Part shown: positions 38,532-47,536 of the stretch, one piece after another
How positions within the stretch are numbered: position 1 is the stretch's first letter
Layout of the letters: each line of letters begins with the position of its first letter
Assembly (NCBI GenBank): GCA_913065105.1
Contig: CAJXZZ010000009.1
Span: 1-53,632, forward strand
DNA from: an uncultured Gammaproteobacteria bacterium
GTDB lineage: Bacteria > Pseudomonadota > Gammaproteobacteria > SZUA-229
DNA length: 53,632 bases
Reading direction: 5' to 3'
Position numbers and translations under genes: made by a program
Notes under the pieces: generated by a model
Databases searched by the model: none
The model's input: only the letters and a program-made list of their open reading frames with translations
What the model was told of the DNA's origin: nothing

Positions 38532-39611
38532 TTAACTTTTTGTTATTAATCGTCCATGTTCCACGTGGAACATTTTTTTTATCGGCCAGGCAGATAAATC
38601 AATTTGTTGTTTTTCTATAGCAGTGAGAAATAGCTGAATATTCATTGAAGAAAGAACAGAAAGAATTAATTGACGATGATTAATATCAAGTTCTGCTGGT
38701 AAATCATCATATAACAACACACAAGGTTTATTAGTCGCTTCTGTAAACTGCATTGCCTGCGCCAATCGCATTAGTGCAACTAATGTTTTTTGCTGACCTC
38801 GAGATATTCCGGTTTGAGCAGACTGCCCGTTTACCTTTATAATAATTTCAGCTCTGTGTGGACCATATGAAGTAAACCCTTTTAAACGGTCTTTTTGTAT
38901 ATTTTCCTCTAATAACTGAATAATATCTTTATCTTTAGTCCATCCTCGTCTGTACTCAATACTAACAATATCATCTAAGAAAAATTGTTCAGTTAAATGA
39001 TTAAAATAAGGTTTTAGTTTTTCAAAATAATTGTGCCTTAATTGGTCAATATAATGTGCTGTATTACTGATTTCAGTATTCCATAACTGACAGATATTAT
39101 GTTTTTGTTTAGATTTTAGAGCCGCATTTCTTTGCATTAATGCTTTTTTAAAACGTTGCCATGCTCTAAAAAAACCATGTTCCACGTGGAACACTCCCCA
39201 GTCTAAGTATTGTCTACGCTCAGAAGGACTACCTGTTATTAATTTATAACTATCTGGATGGATAGCTAAAACAGGAAATTGAGCTGCAATATCTGATACA
39301 CGTTTTATGGGCTGTTTATTAACACGTATTTGAGATTTATTAAGACTACGCCGGATACCAAGGGGAATAGCCTGTTGATCAGATGATTGTATGCTAGCAA
39401 CAAGTTGTAGATAGGGGGTCTGTCTAAGAATTAGATCTGAAACATGTTGAGTCCGAAAAGAACGTACATGGCTAAGATAATATATAGCTTCCAATAAACT
39501 AGTTTTACCGGAAGCATTATCACCCCAAATTAAATTTACCCCTTGAATAGGGGTAAATTCCACATTTTTAAGATTACGAAAATTTGTTATTTGAAGCTGC
39601 TTTAATAGCAT
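38532..39611 (-). CDS. recF: DNA replication and repair protein RecF
   Basis: 359 aa from the ATG at 39611 (MLLKQLQITNFRNL, the usual RecF start); the TTG at 39638 would add nine residues. Walker A is GDNASGKT (30-37); the signature 'ISRGQQKTLVALMRLAQA' and Walker B 'CVLLYDDLPAELD' follow. It loads RecA at gapped DNA with RecO and RecR. Two parS palindromes are embedded in its coding sequence, both encoding FHVEH. Confidence 0.96.
   Translation of the reverse strand: MLLKQLQITNFRNLKNVEFTPIQGVNLIWGDNASGKTSLLEAIYYLSHVRSFRTQHVSDLILRQTPYLQLVASIQSSDQQAIPLGIRRSLNKSQIRVNKQPIKRVSDIAAQFPVLAIHPDSYKLITGSPSERRQYLDWGVFHVEHGFFRAWQRFKKALMQRNAALKSKQKHNICQLWNTEISNTAHYIDQLRHNYFEKLKPYFNHLTEQFFLDDIVSIEYRRGWTKDKDIIQLLEENIQKDRLKGFTSYGPHRAEIIIKVNGQSAQTGISRGQQKTLVALMRLAQAMQFTEATNKPCVLLYDDLPAELDINHRQLILSVLSSMNIQLFLTAIEKQQIDLSAWPIKKMFHVEHGRLITKS
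38557..38572. other. parS (ParB-binding) site 1, in recF
   Basis: TGTTCCACGTGGAACA is a perfect 16-bp palindrome identical to the parS sequence known from Pseudomonas and related gammaproteobacteria; the 18 bp at 38556-38573 are also palindromic. It lies about 3 kb from the dnaA gene, as expected for origin-proximal parS. In the recF frame it is read as 'MFHVEH'. Confidence 0.88.
39178..39193. other. parS (ParB-binding) site 2, in recF
   Basis: A second copy of the same 16-bp palindrome TGTTCCACGTGGAACA, 621 bp from the first, in the middle of recF. It is read in the recF frame as 'VFHVEH'. Clusters of two or more parS near oriC are common; together the two copies strongly suggest a ParB loading site. 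Confidence 0.88.
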
Positions 39612-39673
39612 TTTTAGGTAGCTAAATAGTACATACAATCACGCAACACCCATGATTATAAAACAATCTACAT

Positions 39674-40774
39674 TTATAAACGCATAGGCATAATGACATA
39701 TTTGCAGTCTTCCTGATCAGGATAAGTTAATAAAAAGCTGCTATTACTATCACGGAGTGCTGCTTGTACAATTTCAGAGCTGGCAACATTTAATACATCA
39801 AGCATGTAATTAACATTGAAACCAATCTCAATATCATCACCGTCATAAACCACCTCAAGTTCTACATCTGCTTCTTCCTGATCTGGATTTTGTGCCTGTA
39901 ATTTGATTAGATTTTTTTCTAAAGTTAAACGTATACCACGATATTTTTCGTTAGATAAAATTGATGCCCTAATTAAGGCCTGGCGCAATTGATCACGATC
40001 TGCACTGATTACATTATCGCCATCAGTAGGAATCACGCGATTATAATCTGGAAAACGCCCATCAATAAGTTTTGAAGTTAAACGTATTTGATTAAAATCA
40101 ACCTGTAGATGGTTACTACCGAAAGTGATTTTAACCATATCTTCAGAATCACTAAGTAAACGAACTAGTTCCAAAACACCTTTTCTAGGTAAAATCACTT
40201 GTTTAATATCTGCGATATCTGCATTAGTCAATTTTTCACAGTAAGCTAATCGATGACCATCTGTAGCAACTGCACGTAAATAATTAGAACTTACCTCTAG
40301 CATTAAACCGTTTAGATAATAACGGACATCCTGTTGTGCCATAGCAAAAGCCGTTTTATCAATAATATCTCGTAGTGTTTTTTGTGTTATTTCAAAGTCA
40401 TAAACGCTATTAATTGTATCTAGCGATGGAAAATCATTAGCAGGTAAAGTGGTTAATGAAAAACGACTACGACCCGATTGAACAAGTGCTTTGTTATTCC
40501 TAACAGTAAAATTAATTAAAGCCTCGTTAGGTAAAGATTTACAAATATCTAATAATTTACGCGCAGGCACAGTGATTTCACCAGGCTCATCTACTACCAT
40601 GCCTATTTGGCTAACTAATTCTATTTCTAAATCGGTTGCTGTAAGAGTTAATGAATTTTCAGTAGTTCGTATTAAAACATTAGAAAGTGCAGGCATGGTT
40701 TGTCTTTTTTCTACTGCACCGATGATCTGCTGGAGTGGGTCTAGCAAAGTTTCCTTTTCAATTTGGAATTTCAT
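39674..40774 (-). CDS. dnaN: DNA polymerase III beta sliding clamp
   Basis: 366 aa, the standard length. Three repeats of the clamp fold are recognisable; 'MKFQIEKETLLDPLQQIIGAVEKRQTMPALSNVLI' at the start and 'YVIMPMRL' at the C-terminus are characteristic. The hydrophobic clamp-loading pocket residues lie in the last two domains. It follows dnaA on the same strand, 270 bp downstream, and precedes recF by 62 bp. Confidence 0.98.
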   Translation of the reverse strand: MKFQIEKETLLDPLQQIIGAVEKRQTMPALSNVLIRTTENSLTLTATDLEIELVSQIGMVVDEPGEITVPARKLLDICKSLPNEALINFTVRNNKALVQSGRSRFSLTTLPANDFPSLDTINSVYDFEITQKTLRDIIDKTAFAMAQQDVRYYLNGLMLEVSSNYLRAVATDGHRLAYCEKLTNADIADIKQVILPRKGVLELVRLLSDSEDMVKITFGSNHLQVDFNQIRLTSKLIDGRFPDYNRVIPTDGDNVISADRDQLRQALIRASILSNEKYRGIRLTLEKNLIKLQAQNPDQEEADVELEVVYDGDDIEIGFNVNYMLDVLNVASSEIVQAALRDSNSSFLLTYPDQEDCKYVIMPMRL

Positions 40775-41044
40775 CGTGTTACCTATATATAGTTTTTATC
40801 TTTTATATATATTTTATTATTATAGTTAAGTAACACATTTTTCTGTGGGTAACTATTAAATACATATATAAATCAATAAGTTAAGTTAGTTATTTTGTTC
40901 TTATAAAAGTTATATTAGTTGCGTTTTAACTGTTTATGGTTTGTGGATAAGTTTTTAAATGCTTTTTGTTTACATCTTATAACGAACAAACTCACATTTT
41001 ATTCACAGCTTTCTATTTATATTTTATAACCTGTTAATAAGTTG
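40775..41044. other. dnaA-dnaN intergenic region: AT-rich, DnaA boxes, candidate oriC
   Basis: This non-coding stretch is very AT-rich (around 40780-40830 it is nearly pure A/T, a possible unwinding element). It contains three DnaA-box-like 9-mers: TGTGGATAA at 40942-40950 (perfect, reverse of TTATCCACA), TGTGGGTAA at 40844-40852 (one mismatch) and TTATTCACA at 40999-41007 (one mismatch). It must also hold the dnaN promoter or leader. The other side of dnaA carries a perfect box too, so I cannot say which of the two is the functional origin. Confidence 0.6.
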
Positions 41045-42406
41045 TTAATTACTTAATATACGGATCATGTTTTTGTAGTCTTCATCAATCCTATTATCCA
41101 GTTCTCGTAATTCAGCGATCTTTCTACACCCATGTAATACCGTTGTGTGGTCGCGTCCGCCAAATGCAGCACCGATTTCAGGCAGGCTATGACTAGTTAA
41201 TTCTTTTGATAGAGCCATTGCTAATTGTCTGGGACGTGTAATAGAACGGCTTCGTCGATTTGAATGTAAATCAGAAGTACGTATTTTGTAATATTCAGCA
41301 ACCGTTTTTTGAATATTATCAATAGTTATTGTACGTTCCTGTAATGCTATTAAATCACGTAATGCTTCTTTGGCAAAATCGAGAGTAATAGGCGAGGCAG
41401 TAAAATTGGCTGTTGCCATAACACGGCGAAAAGCGCCTTCAAGTTCTCGTATGTTAGAACGAATACGTTTAGCGATAAAAAAAGCAACTTCGCTGGGCAA
41501 ATCAATATTCGCCTCTTCAGCTTTTTTTTGCAAGATAGCAACACGAGTTTCTAATTCTGGCGGTTCTATGCAAACGGGTAATCCCCAACCAAAACGTGAA
41601 CGTAAACGCTCTTCCAGTCCCTCCACTTCTTTAGGGTAACGGTCGCAGGTCAATATAATCTGACTGCCGCCTTCAAGTAAAGCATTGAAAGTATGAAAAA
41701 ATTCCTCTTGTGAACGCTCTTTACCGGCAAAGAACTGGATGTCATCAACTAAAATAGCATCAAGTGAACGATAGTGTTGTTTGAAAGCATCAATGCTATT
41801 GTGCTGCAAAGCTTTTACCATGTGCCCCACAAACCGTTCGGAATGAATATAAGTAATACGTGCATTAGGTTTATGTTTTAGCATCATATTACCCACAGCA
41901 TGCATCAAATGGGTCTTACCTAAACCTACTCCGCCATAGAAAAACAAAGGGTTATAAGCACTTCCAGGGTTTTCTGCAACTTGTATTGAAGCAGCTTTTG
42001 CGAGTTGATTTGATTTACCCTCAACAAAATTATCAAATGTAAATGAAGGATTTAAGTTGTGTTCAACTAACGAGTTGTTTGATGGTGGCTTATTATTTGT
42101 AAGAAAGGATTCTGTTTTAACCGTATTACTGGTAACTACCGGCTTATCATTATGTATATTTTTCTGACTACCTATCTCAACAAATAATTGTGTAGTTTGT
42201 TTAGGATCAAGATCAGATAAGATTGTTTGAATCTTATCCTGAAAATTTTGTTTTACCCAATCTTGTACAAAACGGTTAGGTGCTAACAGTTTAATCTGAT
42301 TATTTTCTTCGATGATTTGTAATGGTCGAATCCAGGTATTCAATTGTTGGTCAGTGAGCTCCTGTTCTAGACGTTGTAAGCAACTGGACCACATTGTTTT
42401 GCTCAC
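41045..42406 (-). CDS. dnaA: Chromosomal replication initiator DnaA
   Basis: 453 aa. The start is a GTG at 42406 with a GAGG sequence about 10 bp upstream; an ATG at 42394 is possible but less well placed. Domain I (about 1-85) begins '[30 protein letters not shown]'-like as in other DnaA. The AAA+ domain has Walker A 'GVGLGKTHL' and Walker B 'ILVDDIQFF'. Domain IV contains the DnaA signature '[20 protein letters not shown]'. It initiates replication at oriC. Confidence 0.98.
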   Translation of the reverse strand: MSKTMWSSCLQRLEQELTDQQLNTWIRPLQIIEENNQIKLLAPNRFVQDWVKQNFQDKIQTILSDLDPKQTTQLFVEIGSQKNIHNDKPVVTSNTVKTESFLTNNKPPSNNSLVEHNLNPSFTFDNFVEGKSNQLAKAASIQVAENPGSAYNPLFFYGGVGLGKTHLMHAVGNMMLKHKPNARITYIHSERFVGHMVKALQHNSIDAFKQHYRSLDAILVDDIQFFAGKERSQEEFFHTFNALLEGGSQIILTCDRYPKEVEGLEERLRSRFGWGLPVCIEPPELETRVAILQKKAEEANIDLPSEVAFFIAKRIRSNIRELEGAFRRVMATANFTASPITLDFAKEALRDLIALQERTITIDNIQKTVAEYYKIRTSDLHSNRRSRSITRPRQLAMALSKELTSHSLPEIGAAFGGRDHTTVLHGCRKIAELRELDNRIDEDYKNMIRILSN

Positions 42407-42688
42407 TACAGACTAACCTCACGGATAAAATTAAAGAATAGTTACTAATTTAGAGTAATGATTCTGGGAAAATTGGGAGATTGATTGTATACCTGTTAAA
42501 CGGACTTATCCACAAGAGAACTATAATATTGCATATTGTAATCTCAGAATATGTATAGATCTCGCGTAAAATGGTTATAATTTAACCAGCAAAAAAACAT
42601 TGATAATTTAACAAATTGTTTTTGACTAAATGGCTTAGGGCACGTAAAATGCGCGGTTCGCTGAAACATTGATTTATTGGATTTAGTA
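42407..42688. other. rpmH-dnaA intergenic region with one perfect DnaA box
   Basis: 282 bp with no gene. A perfect DnaA box TTATCCACA lies at 42506-42514. In Pseudomonas the functional oriC lies between rpmH and dnaA, so this is a second origin candidate, but only one clear box was found. The divergent promoters of dnaA (leftwards) and rpmH (rightwards) must also lie here; TATAAT at 42576-42581 is a candidate -10 for rpmH. Confidence 0.5.
42576..42581 (+). promoter_or_regulatory. Candidate -10 element for rpmH-rnpA
   Basis: A perfect TATAAT about 108 bp upstream of the rpmH start. No convincing -35 hexamer is seen at the usual 17-bp distance, so this is tentative. Confidence 0.3.
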
Positions 42689-42823
42689 ATGAAAAGAACA
42701 TTTCAACCAAGTTGTTTAAAACGCGCCAGATCTCATGGCTTTCGTGCTCGTAGTCGTACTGTTGGTGGGCGTCGAGTGTTAAAAGCACGCCGTGCAAAAG
42801 GACGTCATAGCTTAACTGTTTAA
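42689..42823 (+). CDS. rpmH: 50S ribosomal protein L34
   Basis: 44 aa, the normal L34 length. It reads '[19 protein letters not shown]', with '[19 protein letters not shown]' at the end. Residue 9 is Cys where Lys/Asn is usual, and the stretch between 'GFRAR' and 'GGRR' differs from the common MATKNGR form; both look like normal family variation. It starts with ATG at 42689 and is followed by rnpA after 47 bp, the universal rpmH-rnpA order. Confidence 0.96.
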   Translation: MKRTFQPSCLKRARSHGFRARSRTVGGRRVLKARRAKGRHSLTV

Positions 42824-42870
42824 TTTTCTAGTACTGAAAAATTTTAGTACAGAAAAATCCGGAAGAAGCT

Positions 42871-43239
42871 ATGTCCCTGGCGTGTTTAACTAAACATGTC
42901 AGATTATTAAAAGCAGCGGATTATAAATACGTTTTTGATGACCCTGTCCGCTCTTCAGATCGCTATTTCACTATTTTAGCACGCCCTAATAATTTGCTTA
43001 CAGCACGTTTGGGTATGGCTTTTTCAAAGAAAAAAGTAAAATTGTCGGTAGCTCGAAATCGATTAAAACGTATTTCTCGAGAAAGTTTTCGATTGTCTCA
43101 GTTAGGACAAAATAAGTTTAGTGCTGATTATGTGGTTTTGGCTGGTGCACAGTGTGTAGAGGCTACTAATCAGCAGTTATTTAATTCACTGGAAAATCAC
43201 TGGTTACAATTGAATAAAAAATGCGAAAATTTATCGTAA
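42871..43239 (+). CDS. rnpA: Ribonuclease P protein component
   Basis: 122 aa. The RNR basic motif is visible as 'VARNRLKRISRESFR' (about 67-81), with the preceding 'ARLGMAFSKKKVKLS'. It binds the RNase P RNA in tRNA 5' maturation. The ATG at 42871 has GGAAG upstream. Its 3' end overlaps yidD by 19 bp. Confidence 0.95.
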   Translation: MSLACLTKHVRLLKAADYKYVFDDPVRSSDRYFTILARPNNLLTARLGMAFSKKKVKLSVARNRLKRISRESFRLSQLGQNKFSADYVVLAGAQCVEATNQQLFNSLENHWLQLNKKCENLS

Positions 43240-43475
43240 ATATAATTACATATATTATTCGTGCTTATCAGTATGTTATTAGTCCTTATTTGACGCCAAG
43301 CTGTCGTTATAGTCCAACGTGTTCTGAATATTCAATAGAAGCATTTCAACGATTCGGGGTTTTCCGAGGGTTTGTTTTATCTGTTCGTCGAATATTCAGT
43401 TGCCACCCCTGGCACCATGGTGGACATGATCCGGTACCTGCTACATTCACATTAAAAAAATCTATAAAAGAATAA
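43221..43475 (+). CDS. yidD: Membrane protein insertion efficiency factor YidD
   Basis: 84 aa. The family core 'IRAYQYVISPYLTPSCRYSPTCSEYSIEAFQRFG' with its conserved cysteines (C29, C36) and 'RIFSCHPWHHGGHDPVP' is complete. YidD is a small membrane-associated protein that helps YidC-dependent insertion. Start overlaps the end of rnpA; yidC follows after 34 bp. Confidence 0.96.
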   Translation: MRKFIVNIITYIIRAYQYVISPYLTPSCRYSPTCSEYSIEAFQRFGVFRGFVLSVRRIFSCHPWHHGGHDPVPATFTLKKSIKE

Positions 43476-43509
43476 AACGCTGAAATTAAACAGCCGGAAC
43501 GAATAAATC

Positions 43510-45153
43510 ATGGGAAATCAACGCGTACTTTTATATTTAACTCTATTTTTCATTATCTATATGATATGGGCACAATGGCAAATAGATTATGCGCCAAAAT
43601 CAGAGTCTGGCACTATAAGCCAATCTACACAGATAAATGGTAAACAGATAACAACGGAAGATATACCGCTAGCAGTAACAACAGATAGTGGCCAGATTAT
43701 TTCGCCTGCAGGTAAAGAAGTAAGCGCAGTTAGTAAACATATAAGAGTTGTTACTGATGTACTGGATGTAGAGATAGATACTAAAGGCGGTGATATTCTA
43801 CGTGTGGTTTTACGTGATTATTCAGTAAAAGCAGATGAGCCTGAAGAGAAATTGGTGTTGATGACGGATGCAGATATTAATTATCATATTGCGCAATCAG
43901 GACTGGTTTCGGTTAACAAAGGTACTGCGCCCTCACATAATGCAATTTATCGTAGCGAACAAGATGTCTATCGTTTAGCAGAGGGAGAAGACATTATTGA
44001 AGTTCCGCTTTACTGGGAAAATGGTAATGGCGTCACTGTTAAAAAAGTTCTAACGTTTAAACGTAACAACTACGTTATCGACATAAATAATTACATCACG
44101 GCGGGTTCGCAGAAGTGGAGTGGCAGTGATTATATGCAACTCACACGTTCACTCCCGGTAGAAATAAATGGTAATGCATTTATAAGGACCTATACTGGCG
44201 GCGTTGTGTATAACGATGAGATTAAATACGAAAAATATGATTTTGATGATATTGCGGAAACAAACTTAAACTATCAATTAGCAGATGGTTGGGTGGCGAT
44301 GATTCAGCATTATTTTCTTGCGGCGTGGATTCCTGAACGCGGTAAAGATAATCTATATTATAGTCGTTACAATCGAAATAAAGATCATTACACCATGGGT
44401 ACGCGTACATCCGCTATTACTATAGATGCGGGGCAAACCGGTGAAATAAATTCTCGTTTAGTGGTTGGTCCAAAATTACAATATGAACTGGAAGAAATAG
44501 CACCAGGTTTAGATCTAACGGTTGATTACGGTATATTAACCATTTTCGCAAAACCACTGTTCTGGTTATTAAATGCTTTTCACGAGATGTTTAATAACTG
44601 GGGCTGGGCTATTATATTTTTAACTATTACAGTAAAAGCTATATTTTTTAAATTATCAGAAATGAGTTATCGCTCTATGGCAAGAATGCGCAAAGTGGCT
44701 CCGCGCATTCAAAAGATGAAAGAACAGTTTGGTGATGACCGTCAGGCAATGAGCAAGGCGATGATGGAGATGTACAAACGGGAAAAAATAAACCCGATGG
44801 GCGGTTGTCTCCCCATCGTTGTACAGATGCCGGTTTTTATCTCGCTTTACTGGGTATTGCTTGAAAGCGTTGAAATGCGTCACGCACCATTTGCTCTATG
44901 GATAACAAATTTAACCGATAAGGACCCCTACTTTGTATTACCTGTTTTAATGGGTATATCGATGTTTATCCAGCAAAAATTAAATCCAGCACCCGTTGAC
45001 CCTATCCAACAAAAAGTATTTCAGATAATGCCTTTTGCGTTTACTATCATGTTTGCTTTTTTCCCTTCAGGGCTGGTGCTTTACTGGGTAGTAAATAATA
45101 TATTATCGATTACACAGCAATATTTTATTACTAAAAGAATTGAAAACAGTTAA
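43510..45153 (+). CDS. yidC: Membrane protein insertase YidC
   Basis: 547 aa. The N-terminal transmembrane anchor (about 5-22) is followed by the large periplasmic P1 domain (about 60-340) and five C-terminal membrane segments beginning at 'LLNAFHEMFNNWGWAIIFLTITVKAIFF'. The cytoplasmic C1 hairpin 'MARMRKVAPRIQKMKEQFGDDRQAM' is typical. It inserts and folds inner-membrane proteins. The ATG at 43510 has a GGAA sequence upstream. Confidence 0.97.
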   Translation: MGNQRVLLYLTLFFIIYMIWAQWQIDYAPKSESGTISQSTQINGKQITTEDIPLAVTTDSGQIISPAGKEVSAVSKHIRVVTDVLDVEIDTKGGDILRVVLRDYSVKADEPEEKLVLMTDADINYHIAQSGLVSVNKGTAPSHNAIYRSEQDVYRLAEGEDIIEVPLYWENGNGVTVKKVLTFKRNNYVIDINNYITAGSQKWSGSDYMQLTRSLPVEINGNAFIRTYTGGVVYNDEIKYEKYDFDDIAETNLNYQLADGWVAMIQHYFLAAWIPERGKDNLYYSRYNRNKDHYTMGTRTSAITIDAGQTGEINSRLVVGPKLQYELEEIAPGLDLTVDYGILTIFAKPLFWLLNAFHEMFNNWGWAIIFLTITVKAIFFKLSEMSYRSMARMRKVAPRIQKMKEQFGDDRQAMSKAMMEMYKREKINPMGGCLPIVVQMPVFISLYWVLLESVEMRHAPFALWITNLTDKDPYFVLPVLMGISMFIQQKLNPAPVDPIQQKVFQIMPFAFTIMFAFFPSGLVLYWVVNNILSITQQYFITKRIENS

Positions 45154-45175
45154 TTTAATTAGTAATTAAGAAGAT

Positions 45176-46498
45176 ATGTATAGTGATACCATCGCCGCCA
45201 TCGCAACTCCTGCAGGCCAGGGCGGCGTAGGTATCGTTCGTGTTTCAGGCACCGGCGCCGCTGATGTCGCAAAGAAAATTTCTGGTTTATGCCCTGCTCC
45301 ACGTTACGTACACTACGGGGTCTTTAGCGATAAAGATAAAGTCACGATTGATAGTGGCTTAACACTCTATTTTAAAAAACCCTTTTCTTTTACTGGCGAA
45401 GATGTCATTGAGTTTCATGCTCACGGCGGGCCGGTTGTTTTAGATATTTTATTAAAAGAAATACTACAACACGATGTTCGGCCGGCAAGAGCGGGTGAAT
45501 TTACGGAACGTGCTTTTTTAAATGACAAAATAGATTTAGCACAGGCTGAAGCGATAGCCGATTTGATTGCTGCGGATAGTGAACAGGCAGCGCGTGCAGC
45601 AATACGATCTATGCAGGGCGAATTTTCAGCCGTGATTCAACAGCTAGTAGAAGATTTAACGCAATTACGTATTTATGTTGAGTCAGCTTTAGATTTTCCT
45701 GAAGAAGAAATAGATTTTTTGGCAGACGATGCCATTTCAGAAAAACTAGGTTCAGTAAAACAAAAATTACAGAAAGTAAAATCCTCAGCGCAACAGGGCC
45801 GTTTGTTAAAAGAAGGAATGACCGTTGTAATAGCAGGAAAACCAAATGCCGGAAAATCAAGCCTGTTAAATCAACTAGCGGGACAGGATTCGGCGATCGT
45901 TACTGATGTTCCAGGAACAACGCGCGATATTTTACGCGAACATATTCAAATAGATGGTTTGCCTTTGCACATTATAGATACGGCAGGCCTGCGCGACAGT
46001 GATGACGTGGTTGAGCAAGAAGGTGTAAAACGCGCAAAACAAATGATTGAAAAAGCGGACCGCGTTTTATTTGTTGTTGATATTAATGATGATGACCAAT
46101 CAATAATGCAAACGTTGCCAGAAAATATAGGTAGAACTACCATATATAATAAAATTGATAAGATTAATCGTGTTGCTGAGATGCAAGGTCAGGATATCTA
46201 TCTTTCAGCAAAAACAGGCCATGGCATTGACCTGTTAAAGCAGCATTTAAAAAATTGCATGGGTTATCAACAAAAAACTGAAGGACAATTCATCGCGCGT
46301 CGTCGACATCTGGATGCAATTGATGCGGCGGAAGAACATTTACAGATCGCCGATAGAAACTTGCATGAATTAAAGGCAGGTGAATTACTCGCCGAAGAAC
46401 TTCGTTTTGCACAGGAAGCGCTTTCATCCATAACGGGTGAGTTTAGTAGTGATGATTTATTGGGGAGAATTTTTTCAGATTTTTGTATTGGAAAATAA
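45176..46498 (+). CDS. mnmE: tRNA modification GTPase MnmE
   Basis: 440 aa. The N-terminal tetrahydrofolate-binding domain begins '[22 protein letters not shown]'. The G domain has '[12 protein letters not shown]' (G1), 'GTTRD' (G2), 'DTAGLRD' (G3) and 'NKIDK' (G4). The C-terminus ends 'DFCIGK', with the conserved functional Cys. It works with MnmG at the wobble uridine of tRNA. Here mnmG is not next but about 6.7 kb away. Confidence 0.97.
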   Translation: MYSDTIAAIATPAGQGGVGIVRVSGTGAADVAKKISGLCPAPRYVHYGVFSDKDKVTIDSGLTLYFKKPFSFTGEDVIEFHAHGGPVVLDILLKEILQHDVRPARAGEFTERAFLNDKIDLAQAEAIADLIAADSEQAARAAIRSMQGEFSAVIQQLVEDLTQLRIYVESALDFPEEEIDFLADDAISEKLGSVKQKLQKVKSSAQQGRLLKEGMTVVIAGKPNAGKSSLLNQLAGQDSAIVTDVPGTTRDILREHIQIDGLPLHIIDTAGLRDSDDVVEQEGVKRAKQMIEKADRVLFVVDINDDDQSIMQTLPENIGRTTIYNKIDKINRVAEMQGQDIYLSAKTGHGIDLLKQHLKNCMGYQQKTEGQFIARRRHLDAIDAAEEHLQIADRNLHELKAGELLAEELRFAQEALSSITGEFSSDDLLGRIFSDFCIGK

Positions 46499-46556
46499 GG
46501 CACCAAAAATTATTTAGCGGCCAGGTATTTTTATATCGTAAAAACATAAATAAATA

Positions 46557-47426
46557 ATGACAGACTCAACTAAAAAATCCGCTATTTTATTAATTCATTG
46601 TTTGGACAAGCCCGGTCTCGTTGTTGCGATTACGGATTTTATCCATAATAACGGCGGTAATATTTTATATCTTGATCAGCATGTCGATAGTGAACGCGGC
46701 GTTTTTTTCATGCGTATTGAATGGGACCTGAAAAAATTTGCTATCCAGCAAGATAAGATCGCCGAGTATTTTGAAACGTTGGTTGCTTCACGTTATCAGA
46801 TGACAGCACAATTACATTTTTCTGACACGAAATTACGTATGGCATTGTTTGTATCAAAAATGTCACATTGTTTTTATGATCTACTTGCGCGTTATGAGAG
46901 TGGTGAATTAAATGTTGAGATACCGGTAATTATTAGCAATCACGCCGACCTTCAACATGTAGCAGAACGGCTAGATATTGATTTTCACTGTATACCCGTC
47001 ACTAAAAACAATAAACAACAACAAGAAGAAAAACAGAAAGAGCTGCTACAGCAACATCATATCGACTTTATTGTACTGGCGCGTTACATGCAGGTATTAA
47101 GTGATGATTTTGTGAAATGTTACCCACAACGGATTATAAATATCCATCACTCTTTTCTGCCGGCATTCCCCGGAGGCCGTCCTTATCACAGCGCCTATGA
47201 ACGCGGCGTGAAAATCATAGGTGCAACTAGTCATTACGTAACCGCTGAACTAGATGCTGGCCCGATTATTGAGCAGGATGTGGTTCACGTTAGTCATAAA
47301 GATTCAGTTGAAGATATGGTGCGCATTGGCCGTGATCTAGAGAAAATTGTGCTTGCGCGCGCGGTCAGACATCATGTGCATCATGATTTACTGGTTTACG
47401 AGAACCGTACTGTTGTATTTGAATAG
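46557..47426 (+). CDS. purU: Formyltetrahydrofolate deformylase
   Basis: 289 aa. An N-terminal ACT domain ('ILLIHCLDKPGLVVAITDFIHNNGGNILYLDQHVD') is followed by the formyltransferase-like catalytic domain with 'IINIHHSFLPAFPGG' (Asn, His) and 'VTAELDAGPIIEQDVV' (Asp), the expected catalytic set. It releases formate from 10-formyl-tetrahydrofolate. It starts 58 bp after mnmE and converges on soeC. Confidence 0.96.
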   Translation: MTDSTKKSAILLIHCLDKPGLVVAITDFIHNNGGNILYLDQHVDSERGVFFMRIEWDLKKFAIQQDKIAEYFETLVASRYQMTAQLHFSDTKLRMALFVSKMSHCFYDLLARYESGELNVEIPVIISNHADLQHVAERLDIDFHCIPVTKNNKQQQEEKQKELLQQHHIDFIVLARYMQVLSDDFVKCYPQRIINIHHSFLPAFPGGRPYHSAYERGVKIIGATSHYVTAELDAGPIIEQDVVHVSHKDSVEDMVRIGRDLEKIVLARAVRHHVHHDLLVYENRTVVFE

Positions 47427-47472
47427 TAAAAATATTTCTACCGCAGTGGCGCAAAGAGGCTGAGTTGTTTTT

Positions 47473-47495
47473 GTTGTTCGCCATAGGTGAACAAC
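47473..47495. terminator. Hairpin between the convergent purU and soeC genes
   Basis: GTTGTTCGCC (47473-47482) and GGTGAACAAC (47486-47495) form a 10-bp stem (one G-T wobble) with a 3-nt loop, midway between two convergent stop codons. A T-run (47466-47472) lies on its left side, so termination of the leftward (soe) transcript is the better fit. It sits inside a weak inverted repeat, 47439-47459 against 47507-47530. Confidence 0.5.
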
Positions 47496-47536
47496 CAGTT
47501 AATTTTTCTCTTTGGTCTTCCGCGGCAAAATAGTCT

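Noticed and set aside
42582-42797. 71-aa minus-strand ORF
   Set aside because: It lies antisense to rpmH, which is certain from its sequence and place.
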